A program made the position numbers and the translations under genes. Under the pieces are notes generated by a model. The model was not told the origin of the DNA. It ran no database searches and was given only the letters and a program-made list of their open reading frames with translations. A DNA stretch of 64,000 bases from Myxococcota bacterium (GTDB lineage Bacteria > Myxococcota_A > UBA9160 > SMWR01): assembly GCA_022447545.1 (NCBI GenBank), contig JAKVBI010000025.1, forward strand, positions 1-64,000. The letters are read 5' to 3'. Shown one piece after another: positions 40,456 through 49,330 of this stretch (position 1 is its first letter; every line of letters begins with the position of its first letter).

Positions 40456-41760
40456 TCAGAGATTCTCGGTGTGCAGTTCCACCAGGTGCTGGAACTTGCG
40501 CACGGCGGCCTCGCGCCGGGTGGGGAGGTGCTCGCTGGGCCAGCCTTCCACCGGCTCGGCATCGCGTAGAAAGTGGCGCGCGATGCTCACCTTGTGCACC
40601 TCGTCGGCGCCGTCGGCGATGCGCAACGCCCGGGCAGCCCGGTACATGCCCTCATAGGGCAGGTCGGTGGTGTAGCCCAGGGATCCGTGGATTTGGATCG
40701 CGCGGTCGAGCACATTCATGGCCACCTTTGCGCCGTAGTACTTGATCATCGCAATCTCGGCACGGGAGTTGGATGCGCCCGTGTGGTCCATGGTCCAGGC
40801 GGCTTTCAGGGTCAGCAGGCGAGCCGTTTCGATGTCGACGGCGGTTTCAGCGATCATGTCCTGCATCAATTGGTGTTGGGAGAGCACCTTGCCGTGGGAG
40901 GTGCGCGACACCACCCGCTCGCGCATGCCATCGAAGGCGCGCTGACACACGCCGAGCATGCGCATGGCGTGGTGGATGCGGCCTCCGCCCAGTCGCTTTT
41001 GGGCGAGCACGAACCCCTCGCCCGGTTGGCCGATCAGATTCTCGGCCGGGACCCGGGCGTCTTCGTAGATCACTTCGCAATGATTGCCGCCGCGCCCCTT
41101 CCTGGGTGAGGAGTCCGGATGGGACATGGTTCCCGGCTTGCGGACGATGTTCATACCCGGGGTGCCCGCCGGAATCACGAACATGCCGGCCCGGCGATGG
41201 GGCTGGGCATCGGGGTTCGTCACCGCCATCAGGATCGTGAAGTCCGCGATGTCGGCGTTGGAGGCAAACCACTTGTGACCGTTGATCACCCATTCGTCAC
41301 CGTCGCGCACGGCGAGGGTGCGGATCTGAGTGGGGTCCGAGCCGGCGACGTGGGCCTCGGTCATGGAGAAGCAGCTGCGCAGCTGTCCATCGAGCAACGG
41401 CCAGAGCCATTTTTCTTTCTGTTCCTCGTTGGCGCCCACGGCCAGGAGTTCGGCATTGCCCGAGTCGGGGGCCTGGTTGCCGAAGACCCCGGGCGCCTCC
41501 TGGGTGCGGCCCAGGATCTCGTGCATCAGGCCCAGCTTCAGCTGCCCCATTCCCTGTCCACCCAGTTCCGGGTCCAGGTGCGCGGCCCACAGGTTTCGCC
41601 GCCGAACCTCTGCTTTGAGGGGCGCGGTGAGTTGGTCGAGTTGATCCTGGTCGAGTTCGTCGGAGATCGCTTCGATGGGGAGGATTTCCTCGTCCACGAA
41701 CTCGCGGATCCAGTCCAGGGTCTCCTGAAATTCGGGGTCCGTCGAGAAGTCCCAGGCCAT
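40456..41760 (-). CDS. Acyl-CoA dehydrogenase, ACAD10/11-like
   Basis: 434 residues. LDPELGGQGMGQLKLGLM, CFSMTEAHVAGSDPTQIRT, GHKWFASNADIADF, YEDARVPAENLIG, GGGRIHHAMRMLG and QIHGSLGYTTDLPYEGMYR. The C-terminus has ALRIADGADEVHKVSIARH, the (A/W)ADGxDEVH signature of the ACAD10/11 group instead of YEGT. An APH kinase gene precedes it on the same strand with a 49-bp gap. GGAGG precedes the ATG. Confidence 0.92.
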   Translation of the reverse strand: MAWDFSTDPEFQETLDWIREFVDEEILPIEAISDELDQDQLDQLTAPLKAEVRRRNLWAAHLDPELGGQGMGQLKLGLMHEILGRTQEAPGVFGNQAPDSGNAELLAVGANEEQKEKWLWPLLDGQLRSCFSMTEAHVAGSDPTQIRTLAVRDGDEWVINGHKWFASNADIADFTILMAVTNPDAQPHRRAGMFVIPAGTPGMNIVRKPGTMSHPDSSPRKGRGGNHCEVIYEDARVPAENLIGQPGEGFVLAQKRLGGGRIHHAMRMLGVCQRAFDGMRERVVSRTSHGKVLSQHQLMQDMIAETAVDIETARLLTLKAAWTMDHTGASNSRAEIAMIKYYGAKVAMNVLDRAIQIHGSLGYTTDLPYEGMYRAARALRIADGADEVHKVSIARHFLRDAEPVEGWPSEHLPTRREAAVRKFQHLVELHTENL

Positions 41761-41809
41761 GTGTCCCTCCTGTAGCCGCCCATGGGTTGCGCGGCGGGGC
41801 GTGTCTTTT

Positions 41810-42886
41810 TTACAAGCGCTCGGCGGCCTCGACGGCGCGCTCGAGCATGAAGTCCACCCGTGCCCTGGCGTCGTCGGCGCGGCTCCGGCCCGCCATGCCT
41901 CCCCCGGCCCCTGCCTCGAGGCGGGCCACCACGCCTTCGACCAGGCACGACATCTTCCACCAACTGAAGGCGACGTAATAGTCGTAGTGGGAAAGGTCCA
42001 AGCCCGAGCGCTGGGTGTACAACTCTACGGCTTCGGCTCGCCGGGGGAAGGGATCGTGGCGGGTGGGAGAGGGCGAACCGAAGTCGTACTCCTCGTCTGG
42101 ATCCGTCCAGTACATGATCGACCAGACGAAATCGGCGATGGGGTCGCCCAGGGTGCACAACTCCCAATCCAGGACCGCGATGATGCGGTGGTCGGCGTCG
42201 AGCACGGTGTTGTCGAAGCGGTAGTCGCCATGCACGAGCCCCACGGCCTGCTGAGCGGGTATCGCGTTGGACAGTTTTGCGTAGAGGGTGTCCACCGCCG
42301 GAAGCTCGCGCGACTGGGAGGATCGATATTGCTTGAGCCAGCGATTCAGCTGTCGCTCCACGTAGGCCTCGCGCCGGCCGAGGTCTCCGAGCCCAACGCT
42401 ATCGGGGTCGAGCCGGTGCATGGCGACCTGCACATCGATCAGGGATTCACTGGCCGTTCGGCACTGCTCCGCCGTCATCCCCTCGGCTTCCTGAGGGCCC
42501 CGTAGAATCAGACCGTCGGCGAAGCCCATCAGGTAGAAGGGCGCCCCGATCAAAGCCGAGTCTTCACAGAAGGCAACGGCTTCGGGCACCGGAATTCCCG
42601 CCTCGGGGTTGGCGTGAAGCGCCTCGAGGATCTGCCACTCGCGACCCATGTCGTGCGCGGTGGCGATGCGCGCTCGCACCGGGGGCCGGCGCAGCGCCCA
42701 GCGGTGACCGTTCGGGCTTCTGACGCTGTAGGTCAGGTTGGAGCCGCCCTGGGCGATCAGTTCGAATTCGAGACCCGGTTCAGCACCGTTGACGTGTTCG
42801 AGCATCCACTGCTCGACCGGCTCGACTTCCAGTCCTCGGATCTCCGCCGCCACACGGCCTCCTGTCGTTGAGTCCAGCCCGCGCAT
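41810..42886 (-). CDS. APH-family phosphotransferase paired with ACAD
   Basis: 358 residues. QGGSNLTYSVRSPNGHRWAL, RPPVRARIATAHDMGREWQI, PFYLMGFADGLILRG, catalytic VGLVHGDYRFDNTVLD and VLDWELCTLGDPIADF. The kinase-then-ACAD order on one transcript repeats the domain order of animal ACAD11. Animal ACAD10/11 kinase domains phosphorylate 4-hydroxyacyl-CoA; the same role here is inferred. ATG 42886 has GGGGTAAG just before it. Confidence 0.9.
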   Translation of the reverse strand: MRGLDSTTGGRVAAEIRGLEVEPVEQWMLEHVNGAEPGLEFELIAQGGSNLTYSVRSPNGHRWALRRPPVRARIATAHDMGREWQILEALHANPEAGIPVPEAVAFCEDSALIGAPFYLMGFADGLILRGPQEAEGMTAEQCRTASESLIDVQVAMHRLDPDSVGLGDLGRREAYVERQLNRWLKQYRSSQSRELPAVDTLYAKLSNAIPAQQAVGLVHGDYRFDNTVLDADHRIIAVLDWELCTLGDPIADFVWSIMYWTDPDEEYDFGSPSPTRHDPFPRRAEAVELYTQRSGLDLSHYDYYVAFSWWKMSCLVEGVVARLEAGAGGGMAGRSRADDARARVDFMLERAVEAAERL

Positions 42887-42936
42887 CTTACCCCACGGAA
42901 AGGGGCGACTCGCGATTCAGAAGGGGCCTGCTCTGA

Positions 42937-43941
42937 TCAGCTGGCGGTGCGAATCACGTCGATCACGGCGTCGCGGTCGGTCTCGTTGTAGAGCATCAGG
43001 GTGGTCCGGTCCGCGAAGGCGTTGCGCTCGCGCAGGCGCTGCCCCACCTCTTCGGGCGTCCCGGACACTCCGATCGTGTCGAATAGCTCGTCGTCGATCT
43101 CGTTGATCATTTCGAGCCAGCGTCCCTCTTTCGACATCCGGTTCAGCTTCGGCTGGAGGTCCGGGTAGCCGTGGTGGTCGAGCACGCCGCGATAGGCGGG
43201 GGTCGAGCCGTAGAAGGAGATCTGTCCCTTCGCCTTCTGGCGCGCTGTAGAGATCTCCTCGTCATTGCTTCCCATGGCCACGATGGTCTGGCAGGAGATC
43301 TGGAAGTTCTCGCGAGCACGCCCCCCGCGATCGAGTCCTCGCCTGAGTGCGGGCAGCGTGTCGCTTTCCATGAACGCAGGCGAGTGGAAGGGATGGACGA
43401 AGAATCCGTCGGCCACCTCGCCCACCACCTCGACCATTTTCGCTCCGACCCCGGCGATGAAGAGCTTGGGAGGGCCGAAGGGGTTGGGGCCCGGGTTGAA
43501 GACCGGCGTCATCAGGGTGTGGTTGTAGAACTCTCCGCGGAAGTCCAGGCGGGTTCCCTCGGTGAAACACTCCCAGATGGCTCGGATTGCCAGAGCGAAC
43601 TCGCGCATGCGCGCCGCGGGTTTGGACCAGGGCTGACTGAAACGTTTTTCAATGTGGGGGCGGATCTGGGTGCCCAGGCCCAGGATGAATCGGCCGCGGC
43701 TGAGTTCCTGGAGGTCCCACGCGATTTGCGAGCAGATCATGGGGTTGCGGGCAAAGGCCACCGCGATGGCGGTGCCCAACTCCATGTGTTCCGTTTGCTT
43801 GGAAGCGAGCACCAGCGGAAAGAATGGATCGTGGGGACCTTCGAACCCCCAGGCAGCTGCAAAACCCTGGCGCTCGAGGTCCGCGGCCATCTCGCCGCTG
43901 TCTTCCAGACCCCGCGTCATGAGGGCTGCATCGATCTTCAT
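42937..43941 (-). CDS. LLM-class F420-dependent oxidoreductase (TIGR03617-like)
   Basis: 334 residues, luciferase-like TIM barrel. MKIDAALMTRGLEDSGEMA, GFEGPHDPFFPLVLASKQT, ELGTAIAVAFARNPMICSQ, DLQELSRGRFILGLGTQIRPHIEKR and PPKLFIAGVGAKMVEVVGEVADGF. Relatives use reduced F420 or FMN; cofactor choice is inferred. It heads the ordered minus-strand group LLM, APH, ACAD, with 50-bp gaps. ATG 43941 is the first conserved Met. Confidence 0.9.
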   Translation of the reverse strand: MKIDAALMTRGLEDSGEMAADLERQGFAAAWGFEGPHDPFFPLVLASKQTEHMELGTAIAVAFARNPMICSQIAWDLQELSRGRFILGLGTQIRPHIEKRFSQPWSKPAARMREFALAIRAIWECFTEGTRLDFRGEFYNHTLMTPVFNPGPNPFGPPKLFIAGVGAKMVEVVGEVADGFFVHPFHSPAFMESDTLPALRRGLDRGGRARENFQISCQTIVAMGSNDEEISTARQKAKGQISFYGSTPAYRGVLDHHGYPDLQPKLNRMSKEGRWLEMINEIDDELFDTIGVSGTPEEVGQRLRERNAFADRTTLMLYNETDRDAVIDVIRTAS

Positions 43942-44036
43942 GAAGGCTCTCCGTGGGGGCATGCGTCACCCCGCGCCGCGCGCAGATCGCACGGGGTGGG
44001 GGCACGGCGGGAAAACGTGGGCGGGGCGTCCGGCGC

Positions 44037-44840
44037 TCAGCCGGCCTTCTTCATGCTCTCCACCGTCATGCCGCTGATGGCGTCCCCTTCGTTCACGAGC
44101 CTCGAGTGGCTGTGGCCGAGATGGTGCATGTCGAAGACCGCTTCCATGGCCGTCCACTGTCCCTGGGTGTCGAGGGTGCGGTTGACGGCCTGCTTCGACA
44201 TGTACAGGGCGAAGGGATCCATCTGAGCGATCTCGTGCGCCAACTCGAGGGTGTGGCTCTCGAGTTCCTCGCGTGCCACCACGCGGTTGACCATACCCAG
44301 GCGGTGGGCTTCTCGAGCGTCGATGAACTGACCCGTGAACAGGAACTCCTTGGCTTTGCGGGCACCGAGTTCCCAGGTGTGGGCATGGAACTCGACTCCA
44401 GCGATTCCCATGCGCGCAACCGGGTCACTGAACAGCGCGTCCTCGGAGGCGATGATCAGGTCGCAGGGCCAGCACAGCATGAGTCCGCCCGCGATGCACT
44501 TGCCGTGCACGGCAGCGAGGGTCGGCTTCGGGATGTCTCGCCAGCGACGCGACATGCCGAGGTAGTTCTCTTTCTCCCAGGCATACATTCCCGCCACACC
44601 ATTGTTCATGTCGAAGCCCCGTTCGCCGCGGTAGCGGATGTCGTGGCCTGAGGAAAAGTGCGGGCCATTGGCCTTGAGCACGATGACGCGGACTTCTTCG
44701 TCCTGAGCGCCGCGCATGAAGGCCTCGTCGAGTTGGGCCAAGAAGGGCGGGTGCTGGGCGTTGCGCGCATCCACGCGGTCAAGAGTGATGACGGCGACGG
44801 ATCCGTCGCGCTCGTAGAGGATGAACTGCTCGTCGGACAT
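44037..44840 (-). CDS. Crotonase-family protein lacking hydratase glutamates
   Basis: 267 residues. Crotonase fold with VITLDRVDARNAQHPPFLAQ, HFSSGHDIRYRGERGF and HGKCIAGGLMLCWPCDLIIAS. Where hydratases have GGGxE there is GGLML, and where they have PE(x)xxG there is DPVARMG. Both catalytic glutamates are therefore absent, and simple enoyl-CoA hydration is unlikely. It may be an isomerase, hydrolase or ring-opening type. GGAGG lies 5 bases before ATG 44840. It is divergent from an alpha/beta hydrolase gene. Confidence 0.88.
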   Translation of the reverse strand: MSDEQFILYERDGSVAVITLDRVDARNAQHPPFLAQLDEAFMRGAQDEEVRVIVLKANGPHFSSGHDIRYRGERGFDMNNGVAGMYAWEKENYLGMSRRWRDIPKPTLAAVHGKCIAGGLMLCWPCDLIIASEDALFSDPVARMGIAGVEFHAHTWELGARKAKEFLFTGQFIDAREAHRLGMVNRVVAREELESHTLELAHEIAQMDPFALYMSKQAVNRTLDTQGQWTAMEAVFDMHHLGHSHSRLVNEGDAISGMTVESMKKAG

Positions 44841-44939
44841 GGGAACCTCCATGGGGTTGAGTGGATGATACTCGATCTCGGCCATCGGGCGCGGAATCCA
44901 ACGGGTTTGCCTTGGGGTTCGGCATGGTAGGCTGGCGGC

Positions 44940-45836
44940 ATGGCCAGTCAGGAATTTCACGCCCATCAAGCCCGCATTGCGGCGGCTCCGCGTCCTTCGC
45001 CGGACCAGCCTCTGGCGGAAAAGCGCGCCCGTGCCGACGCCGTGATGGGAGCGATTCCGCTGGCGCCCGGCATCGTGGCGGAGCCCGTGAGCGCGGATGG
45101 GGTTCCTGCCATCTGGCTGCGAGGGGAGGATGTCTCCGGTGCCGCTGCGATGGTGTATTTTCACGGGGGCGGCTACCGGATGGGCTCGGCCACGGCCTGG
45201 CAGTCCTACGCGTCCCAGTTGGCGGCCCGCTGCGGGGCTCGTGTCTTGCTCGTCGATTACCGGCTCGCCCCGGAACATCCCTTTCCCGCTGCCCTCGACG
45301 ATGCCGTGGCGGCCGTGCGCTGGCTCGTGGCGTCGGGCGAGGCGCCGGAGCGCTTGGTGGTCGCAGGCGATTCGGCAGGAGGGGGACTGGCGGCGGCCAC
45401 CCTCCTGGCCCTGCGCGATGCCGGCGATCCACTGCCCGCCGGTGGGGTGTGCCTCTCACCTTGGGCCGATTTGACCAATTGCGCCGCATCGTTCTCCGAG
45501 AAAGCCGACACGGATGCGTTGTTTTCCAAAGCGCAAGCCGACGAAGCGGCGGACCTGTACCTGGCGGGTCACGCTGCTGAGGACCCGCGCGTGTCCCCCG
45601 CCCTCGGCGACCTGACGGGTCTCCCGCCCTTGTTGATTCATGTGGGGGATGTCGAGGTCTTGTTCGACGATGCTCAACGGCTCGCTGCCGGAGCGCGTCG
45701 AGACGGAGTCGATGTCCAACTCTCGGTCTACCCCGAGATGCCCCACGTCTGGCACATGGCCGTTCCAGCTTTTCCCGAGGCCGTGGACGCCGTGGACGAA
45801 ATCGCTCGCTTCGTGGAGCGAGTGACTGGAGGCTGA
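44940..45836 (+). CDS. Alpha/beta hydrolase of the hormone-sensitive lipase group
   Basis: 298 residues. Oxyanion motif VYFHGGGYR (about 73-81), VLLVDYRLAPEHPFPAALDD, nucleophile GDSAGG (Ser145), acid in IHVGDVEVLFDDA and His in MPHVWH. Esterase or lipase acting on short or medium acyl esters; the natural substrate is unknown. It is the first gene of a plus-strand run continuing with amidohydrolase, LLM, BKACE and CoA transferases. Confidence 0.92.
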   Translation: MASQEFHAHQARIAAAPRPSPDQPLAEKRARADAVMGAIPLAPGIVAEPVSADGVPAIWLRGEDVSGAAAMVYFHGGGYRMGSATAWQSYASQLAARCGARVLLVDYRLAPEHPFPAALDDAVAAVRWLVASGEAPERLVVAGDSAGGGLAAATLLALRDAGDPLPAGGVCLSPWADLTNCAASFSEKADTDALFSKAQADEAADLYLAGHAAEDPRVSPALGDLTGLPPLLIHVGDVEVLFDDAQRLAAGARRDGVDVQLSVYPEMPHVWHMAVPAFPEAVDAVDEIARFVERVTGG

Positions 45837-45899
45837 GCGCGAGCCTTGCAGATCTTGGGTTAGGATGACTGAGAACTCGGTTGGAGGGAGACACGAACC

Positions 45900-47306
45900 A
45901 TGACCCGCTGGAATCACAACCGTTGGCTTCCTGCCATTCTCGAACGTCGATCGACCGACGAATTCAATGCTCCTGGATACACGAAGGCCCAGGCTCTGGC
46001 CGTGGCCCGGGTGATGGAACGGGGGAGTGTGGATGCCCGACGCTTGGGTTGGAGTCAAGCGCGCTACTTCGCCAGTCGTATGGGGACGGCGGCGGGTCTG
46101 CTCTCACTCAACGAGGCCTACGGCGGGCGGTGGTATGAAGTGCCCGACGCCGCTGCTCGTGATGCGGCTGCGGCCGAGGAGGCCCTTGGCGGCAACGAAG
46201 TCGTGCTCGACGTACAGACCCACTATGTGGCCAATCGCAGCCTGAAACACTGGCGGCCGTTTCTGATCGATACGTACCGCCGCATGATGCCGGATTGGTG
46301 GAAGGGCCTGGACGACTGGGAGATGTACAACTTTGCCGAGTACCTGCGCTGTGTGTTCGTGGAAAGCGAGACGGCCGTGGCGGTACTGACCTCTGCACCG
46401 GGTCTCGACGACCAGCGCATGCTCTGGAATCACGAGATGGCGGGCACGCGGGAGTTGCTGGATCGACTGGGGGCCGAGGGGCGGCTACTCAATCATGCGG
46501 TCATCCACCCGGACGAGCCCACTGAAATCGAATCCATGGAGGAAGACGTCGCGCGCTACGCCCCGGTGGGTTGGAAGGTCTACACGATTGGACACCTGGT
46601 GGGCACGGACTTCGTGAACACAGCGAGTTGGTGGTTGGACGACGAGCGCGTGGGTCTGCCTTTTCTCGAGCGGGTACGCGATGTGGGGCCTCGGCTGGTG
46701 TGCGCCCACAAGGGCATCAGTGCCATGGTGCCCACGGGTTCTCCTCGCGACGTGGGTAATGCCGCGCGCGCTTTTCCAGAGATCGATTTCGTCATCTACC
46801 ACGCGGGCTACGAGATGCCTGTGGGCGAAGAAGCCGAAGAGGGGCCCTACACCGAAGAAACCGCCAACATCGGTACGAGTCGCTTGTTGACCGCGGTGCG
46901 CGAGGCCGGGGTGGCGCCGGGGAGCAACGTCTACGCGGAACTGGGCAGCACCTGGTTCTGCTTGATTCGCCGCCCCATCGAGGCGGCCCACGTGATCGGC
47001 AAACTCCTGCTCGCCGTGGGGGAGGACAACTTGATCTGGGGCAGTGACTCGATCTGGTATGGACCCACCCAGCCCGCCATCGACGCTTTCCGCGCTTTCC
47101 AGATCCCAGTGGAACTTCGCGAGCGCTACGGCTATCCGGAGCTCACTCCCGAGGTCAAGGCGAAGGTTCTGGGTGGCAACGCTGCGCGGGTCTACGGCAT
47201 CGATGCCGAGGCGGCGCGGCGCCGCGTCGCCAATGACGATCTGTCCTGGGTGCAGCGAGCCGTGCGCGAGTACGAAGCCGAAGGAACGCCAACACAGTCC
47301 GCCTAG
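45900..47306 (+). CDS. Amidohydrolase-family (amidohydrolase_2) protein
   Basis: 468 residues. An N-terminal 90-residue region with a typical RWNHNRWLPAILERRSTDE start precedes the TIM barrel. The first metal motif, usually HxH, reads VLDVQTHYVANRS (Gln for the first His). Later metal residues are in GWKVYTIGH, CAHKGISAM, IYHAGYEMP and LIWGSDSIWYG. Such proteins decarboxylate or hydrolyse C-C or C-N bonds. AGGGAG precedes ATG 45900. It is 170 bp upstream of the LLM gene, so it may have its own promoter. Confidence 0.88.
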   Translation: MTRWNHNRWLPAILERRSTDEFNAPGYTKAQALAVARVMERGSVDARRLGWSQARYFASRMGTAAGLLSLNEAYGGRWYEVPDAAARDAAAAEEALGGNEVVLDVQTHYVANRSLKHWRPFLIDTYRRMMPDWWKGLDDWEMYNFAEYLRCVFVESETAVAVLTSAPGLDDQRMLWNHEMAGTRELLDRLGAEGRLLNHAVIHPDEPTEIESMEEDVARYAPVGWKVYTIGHLVGTDFVNTASWWLDDERVGLPFLERVRDVGPRLVCAHKGISAMVPTGSPRDVGNAARAFPEIDFVIYHAGYEMPVGEEAEEGPYTEETANIGTSRLLTAVREAGVAPGSNVYAELGSTWFCLIRRPIEAAHVIGKLLLAVGEDNLIWGSDSIWYGPTQPAIDAFRAFQIPVELRERYGYPELTPEVKAKVLGGNAARVYGIDAEAARRRVANDDLSWVQRAVREYEAEGTPTQSA

Positions 47307-47476
47307 GGGAGGGGTGCCCGAGGCCATGGGTTGGTGATCTTCCGACCTGGGCATGCGGTCGAGCCTCGGGTGTCGAGATCGAATCGCCCCCGCGGGCTCG
47401 CCCTACGCGTACACTGGCGGTCCGCTACTTGCGGGCTTGCGAACTGGGCCACGTTCAGGCCCTCTGGAGGTATTGC

Positions 47477-48409
47477 GTGAAGTTCTCCGTCACCTATCCG
47501 CTCATCAACCACCCCTACGACCCTGCGTTTCTCGAGAAGGAAAACATTCTGCGCTTCGCGCGGGCCGCCGAGGCAGCCGGTTACGACGGCCTGGGTTTCA
47601 CCGATCACCCGGCACCCACCGAGCGGTGGTTGCGAGCCGGGGGGCACGATGCCCTGGATCCCTTTGCGGCGCTCGCCTTCTGTGCAGCCGTCACCGACCA
47701 TCTTCGCCTGATTCCGCACATCTTGGTGCTGCCCTATCGAAACCCCTTCTTGACCGCGAAGTCCATCGCCACCGTGGACCGGCTCTCGGGCGGGCGTTTC
47801 ATTCTGGGCACGGCCATCGGCTACCTCAAGGCCGAGTACAAGGCCCTGGGGGTGACGTTCGACGATCGCAACGAAATCTTCGACGAGTGCATCGAGGTCA
47901 TGAAGGGGATCTGGGCCGAGGACGACTACTGCTTCGAGAGTCCTCGTTTCGTCGCGCTGGGTCAGACAGCCGGCCCCAAGCCCGTGCAACGCCCGCATCC
48001 ACCCATCTGGATCGGCGGCAACGCACGACGCGCGCGGCGGCGCGTCGCTCGGTACGGTCAGGGCTGGATTCCATTTCCGGCAAGCGCGACTCTGTCCAAG
48101 ACGGCCCGAACTCCCGCCCTCGAGGGTCGTGAGCAACTGGCCGAGATGCTCGATGAGTTGTGGAGCTACGTCGACGAAGCAGGCCGCGATCGCTCGGAGA
48201 TTGATGTGCACTTTGCAGCCCACGCCGGGGGGGCTCCGGGGAGTGATGATTTCGACGCCAATGCCCACCGGGACGAACTCGACGAGTTGGCGAAACTGGG
48301 TGTGACGTGGGTCGGAGCCGGGGCGCCTGGGGACAGCATCGATCACGCCATCGAGACCCTCGAGCGCTACGGCGCCGAGGTGATTGCCCCCATGCGCGCG
48401 GGAAGTTAG
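47477..48409 (+). CDS. LLM-class (F420/flavin) oxidoreductase
   Basis: 310 residues. KFSVTYPLINHPYDPAF, GYDGLGFTDHPAPTERW, LRLIPHILVLPYRNPFLTAK, DRLSGGRFILGTAIGYLKAEY, and PIWIGGNARRARRRVARYGQGW. TIGR03619-like F420-type layout; it could equally be a flavin monooxygenase. GTG 47477 is chosen for CTGGAGG 6 bases upstream. BKACE follows 25 bp later, so an oxidised product probably feeds it. Confidence 0.9.
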   Translation: MKFSVTYPLINHPYDPAFLEKENILRFARAAEAAGYDGLGFTDHPAPTERWLRAGGHDALDPFAALAFCAAVTDHLRLIPHILVLPYRNPFLTAKSIATVDRLSGGRFILGTAIGYLKAEYKALGVTFDDRNEIFDECIEVMKGIWAEDDYCFESPRFVALGQTAGPKPVQRPHPPIWIGGNARRARRRVARYGQGWIPFPASATLSKTARTPALEGREQLAEMLDELWSYVDEAGRDRSEIDVHFAAHAGGAPGSDDFDANAHRDELDELAKLGVTWVGAGAPGDSIDHAIETLERYGAEVIAPMRAGS

Positions 48410-48434
48410 GCCTCGAGCGCACAGGAGGATTCAA

Positions 48435-49322
48435 GTGAGTGTCCCCCCGCTGATCATCGAGGCTGCAATCAACGGCGCCACCCCCAAGGAGCGCAACCCC
48501 CACGTACCGCGTAGCCCCGACGAAATCGCCGCCGACGCCATCCGCTGTCTGCACGCGGGCGCCACCATCATCCACAATCACACCGATGACCCGGTCATCG
48601 ACATGGTGACCCCCGCCCATGACCCGCAGCCCTACATCGAGGCCTGGTCGCGTGTGCTCGATGCCGTGCCCGGTGCGTTTCTCTACCCCACCATGACGGG
48701 GGGTGGCCCTCATACCACCGTCGAGAAGCGGTACGGCCACTTGCGGGTCATGGCTGAGGCCGGAGTGCTGACTCTGGGAATCGTGGACCCGGGCTCGGTC
48801 AACATCGGTTGGGCGATGCCGGGTGATGCGCCTGCTCCTTCCGAAACGGTCTACATCAACACCCTGGCCGACATCGAGTACATGTTCACCACCTGCGAAG
48901 ACCTCGACATTCCGGTGTCCATCTCGATCTTCGATCCGAGCTTTCTGCGTACAGCCGTCGCCTATCTGTCGGCGGGTCGATCTCCCGCCGGGGGGCAGAT
49001 CAAGATCTTCTTCGGGGCCCCGGGCAGCTTGATGGGACTGCCGGCGACACCCAAGGCACTGGCCGCCTATCTGGAGATTCTGGAGGATTGCAGCTGGCCC
49101 TGGAGCGTGGCGTTGCCGGGGGGGGACATCCTCGGCACCGAGGTGGCGCGCCTCGTACTCGAACGGGGAGGGCACCTCCGAGTGGGACTCGAGGATCACG
49201 TCGGTGCAGGGACACCCACCAACGAGGAGATCGTGGCTGCCACGGTGGCCCTTGCCCATGAGTGTGGACGCGAGGTGGCCAGCCAGGAAGAAGCCCAAGT
49301 ACTCATCCGTGCCGCCCACTGA
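48435..49322 (+). CDS. BKACE-family (3-keto-5-aminohexanoate cleavage-like) enzyme
   Basis: 295 residues. A zinc-dependent TIM barrel that condenses a beta-keto acid with acetyl-CoA, releasing acetoacetate and a new acyl-CoA. Zinc ligands are the two His of TIIHNHTDD and the Glu of LRVGLEDH. Other blocks are LIIEAAINGA, PRSPDEIAADAIRCLHAGA, FFGAPGSLMGLP and WPWSVALPGGD. The HxH-proximal VRDPDG of the lysine-pathway enzyme is TDDPVI here, hinting at another substrate. GTG 48435 has AGGAGG upstream. Confidence 0.9.
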   Translation: MSVPPLIIEAAINGATPKERNPHVPRSPDEIAADAIRCLHAGATIIHNHTDDPVIDMVTPAHDPQPYIEAWSRVLDAVPGAFLYPTMTGGGPHTTVEKRYGHLRVMAEAGVLTLGIVDPGSVNIGWAMPGDAPAPSETVYINTLADIEYMFTTCEDLDIPVSISIFDPSFLRTAVAYLSAGRSPAGGQIKIFFGAPGSLMGLPATPKALAAYLEILEDCSWPWSVALPGGDILGTEVARLVLERGGHLRVGLEDHVGAGTPTNEEIVAATVALAHECGREVASQEEAQVLIRAAH

Positions 49323-49330
49323 GGGAGCCC

